A model generated the notes under the pieces. The model was not told the origin of the DNA, searched no databases, and saw nothing but the letters and a program-made list of their open reading frames with translations. From a virus: a DNA stretch of 40,760 nucleotides. The position numbers and the translations under genes were made by a program. Location: positions 1-40,760 of the IMG/VR virus record IMGVR_UViG_3300036046_000369; one strand, written 5' to 3'. Shown here one piece after another: positions 39,692-40,760 of this stretch. The first letter of the stretch is position 1, and every line of letters begins with the position of its first letter.

Positions 39692-40760
39692 GGCAGCCCT
39701 TCAGGCCCTTCAGGGCACCAAGCCCGCCGCCGCACTTCAAATCCCCACTCTTCGCACGTGGTCGATGCAAACGCTGGAGGGGGCGTACAGTGCCCGAATT
39801 CAGGATGGAACCCTGGCGCCATCCACATGGGACCTTTACGAGACCGTCCACCGCATGCACATCGATCGCGACCCGATCGGCGACATGCTGATGACCGAAC
39901 TCGGACCCGAGGATGTCGAGCGCTGGGCCGCCGATCTCCACACCAAAGAGCTGCGCGACAAACTTGGCCGAATCAAGCGGGCAGCTCGCCCGATGTCTCG
40001 ATCGTCGAGGGCCCGCTACCTCGGCTACCTCTCCGGACTGTTTGAGCGGTTTCGCGTGGTGCGACGTGGCCGGCCAGACAATCCCGTACGGGACGCGGCC
40101 AAGCCGCCGCCCTATGCCGCGCCAGGTCACGAGACGTTCCGCATTCTGAGCCGGGCGGAAACGGTCCGGTTGATCGCCCTCGCGCGGGCGCACGAAGCCG
40201 AAACGTACGGGGCCAGGCCGCGATTCTCGGCGGCGATGGCCGAGCAGGGTGTGCGGCGTGGCCGGATGGTGCTGGTCGTTCTTCTCGGCCTTCACGGCCT
40301 TGGACCCGCCGAAATGGCCGGGCTCCAGCATTCCGATTTTGAGGATGGAGGGTTCTGGGTCCGCCGGCAAGCCAATCGAGGGAAGGTGAACACGCGGCTC
40401 AAGACCGCCGGTCGAGGCGGATGGGTCGCGGCGCACCCGGTCCTCGTTTCCGAGGCGCTGAAATCACCACCGGGCTACTTGCTCGCAACCGCCAGCGGCA
40501 AGCCGATCCGGCAGGAAGCGATCCGGCGCATGTTCGCCGGCATCGTGCGCGGCTCGGAGTTCGAAGGCATGAGCCCCTACGATCTTCGCCACACCTTCGC
40601 CATGCGGCTCCTGGAGGAAGGCGCCGACGTGAGGACGGTCGCCGAGATGATGCGCAGCTCACCGCAGGTGGTGCTCGCGCGGTACGTGCGGTCCCGATCC
40701 GACCTCAAAACAAAGGCGGCCAAATCGCTGAAGCTCGATGAAGAGGAACCCACAGAGTAA
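39552..40760 (+). CDS. int: Tyrosine recombinase (phage integrase)
   Basis: A 402-residue integrase. The N-terminus (GTIEQLPSGLYRVRGKCRGV) is an arm-binding domain, followed by a SAM-like core-binding domain (about 65-190). The catalytic half has Lys284 (NTRLKTAGRG), Arg346 in YDLRHTF and the nucleophile Tyr378 in LARYVR. The first catalytic arginine, expected in a T-G-L-R-x-x-E motif, is Gly251 here (HGLGPAEM), one base change from CGA. The His of H-x-x-R is Tyr343, which is common, and the second His is Arg368. It may be inactive, rely on another arginine, or reflect a sequence error. It ends with the last base of the window. Confidence 0.85.
   Translation: MARQRVRGEGTIEQLPSGLYRVRGKCRGVRVSGEAAATKAQAVLNYKAALQALQGTKPAAALQIPTLRTWSMQTLEGAYSARIQDGTLAPSTWDLYETVHRMHIDRDPIGDMLMTELGPEDVERWAADLHTKELRDKLGRIKRAARPMSRSSRARYLGYLSGLFERFRVVRRGRPDNPVRDAAKPPPYAAPGHETFRILSRAETVRLIALARAHEAETYGARPRFSAAMAEQGVRRGRMVLVVLLGLHGLGPAEMAGLQHSDFEDGGFWVRRQANRGKVNTRLKTAGRGGWVAAHPVLVSEALKSPPGYLLATASGKPIRQEAIRRMFAGIVRGSEFEGMSPYDLRHTFAMRLLEEGADVRTVAEMMRSSPQVVLARYVRSRSDLKTKAAKSLKLDEEEPTE

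Noticed and set aside
39486-40436. 316-codon minus-strand frame opposite the integrase
   Set aside because: Shadow frame; integrase motifs on the other strand are clear.
1-40760. Attachment sites or tRNA at the window ends
   Set aside because: The window starts and ends on stop codons, so flanking att sequences are not included and no internal repeat was found.

Overview
The window looks like an almost complete temperate siphovirus (prophage) from a bacterium of moderately high GC content. The host cannot be named from the sequence. It starts exactly at the stop codon of a large terminase gene and ends exactly at the stop codon of a tyrosine recombinase, so the ends look trimmed to gene boundaries. 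No attachment-site repeat, tRNA, rRNA, CRISPR array or insertion sequence was seen. Head genes resemble the Mu type (gp29-like portal, gpF-like minor head protein, gpI-like protease with nested scaffold, gpG-like morphogenesis protein). A long tape-measure protein, a tail-tube protein and no recognisable sheath point to a long non-contractile tail.

Layout. A leftward operon runs from about 30.85 kb to base 1: a small HTH regulator behind a strong promoter, small early genes, an SSB-like protein, a nuclease-like protein and a primase-helicase (25.65-28.16 kb). Next comes a 350-bp gap filled by a concentric inverted-repeat structure. Then come terminase small subunit (tentative), portal, minor head protein, protease/scaffold, decoration protein, capsid, connectors, tail tube, a beta-helix/FN3/SGNH tail fibre, tape measure and tail-tip proteins. 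The large terminase is last. A repressor (+) and a membrane protein (-) face each other at 30.9-32.1 kb, flanked by two divergent lytic promoters with the same core: TTGACA, 17 bp, CATAAT, and the same TTGGTC box in the spacer. The rightward operon (32.27-40.76 kb) holds a first small gene followed by an intrinsic terminator, then a RecB-like exonuclease, many small accessory genes, a CHAP endolysin, an excisionase-like gene and the integrase.

The most unusual features are two toxin-like enzyme domains built into capsid morphogenesis proteins. The portal carries a C-terminal RelA/SpoT-like nucleotidyltransferase domain. The head protease carries a nuclease-like domain (PBECR/EndoU/RelE type) between its protease part and a scaffold that can start independently. 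Both follow the same ESKH..R..G linker, and both lie in DNA poorer in GC than their surroundings. A small acidic gene on the opposite strand converges on the portal toxin end and is a candidate immunity gene. Other points of interest are the concentric repeat array between the replication and packaging modules (candidate origin or packaging site), a likely leaderless regulator, an integrase lacking the usual first catalytic arginine, and a LexA-like repressor lacking the usual catalytic lysine. Two small genes, at 21618-21770 and 35440-35613, are easily overlooked. Function calls rest on motif recognition by eye; no database search was possible.
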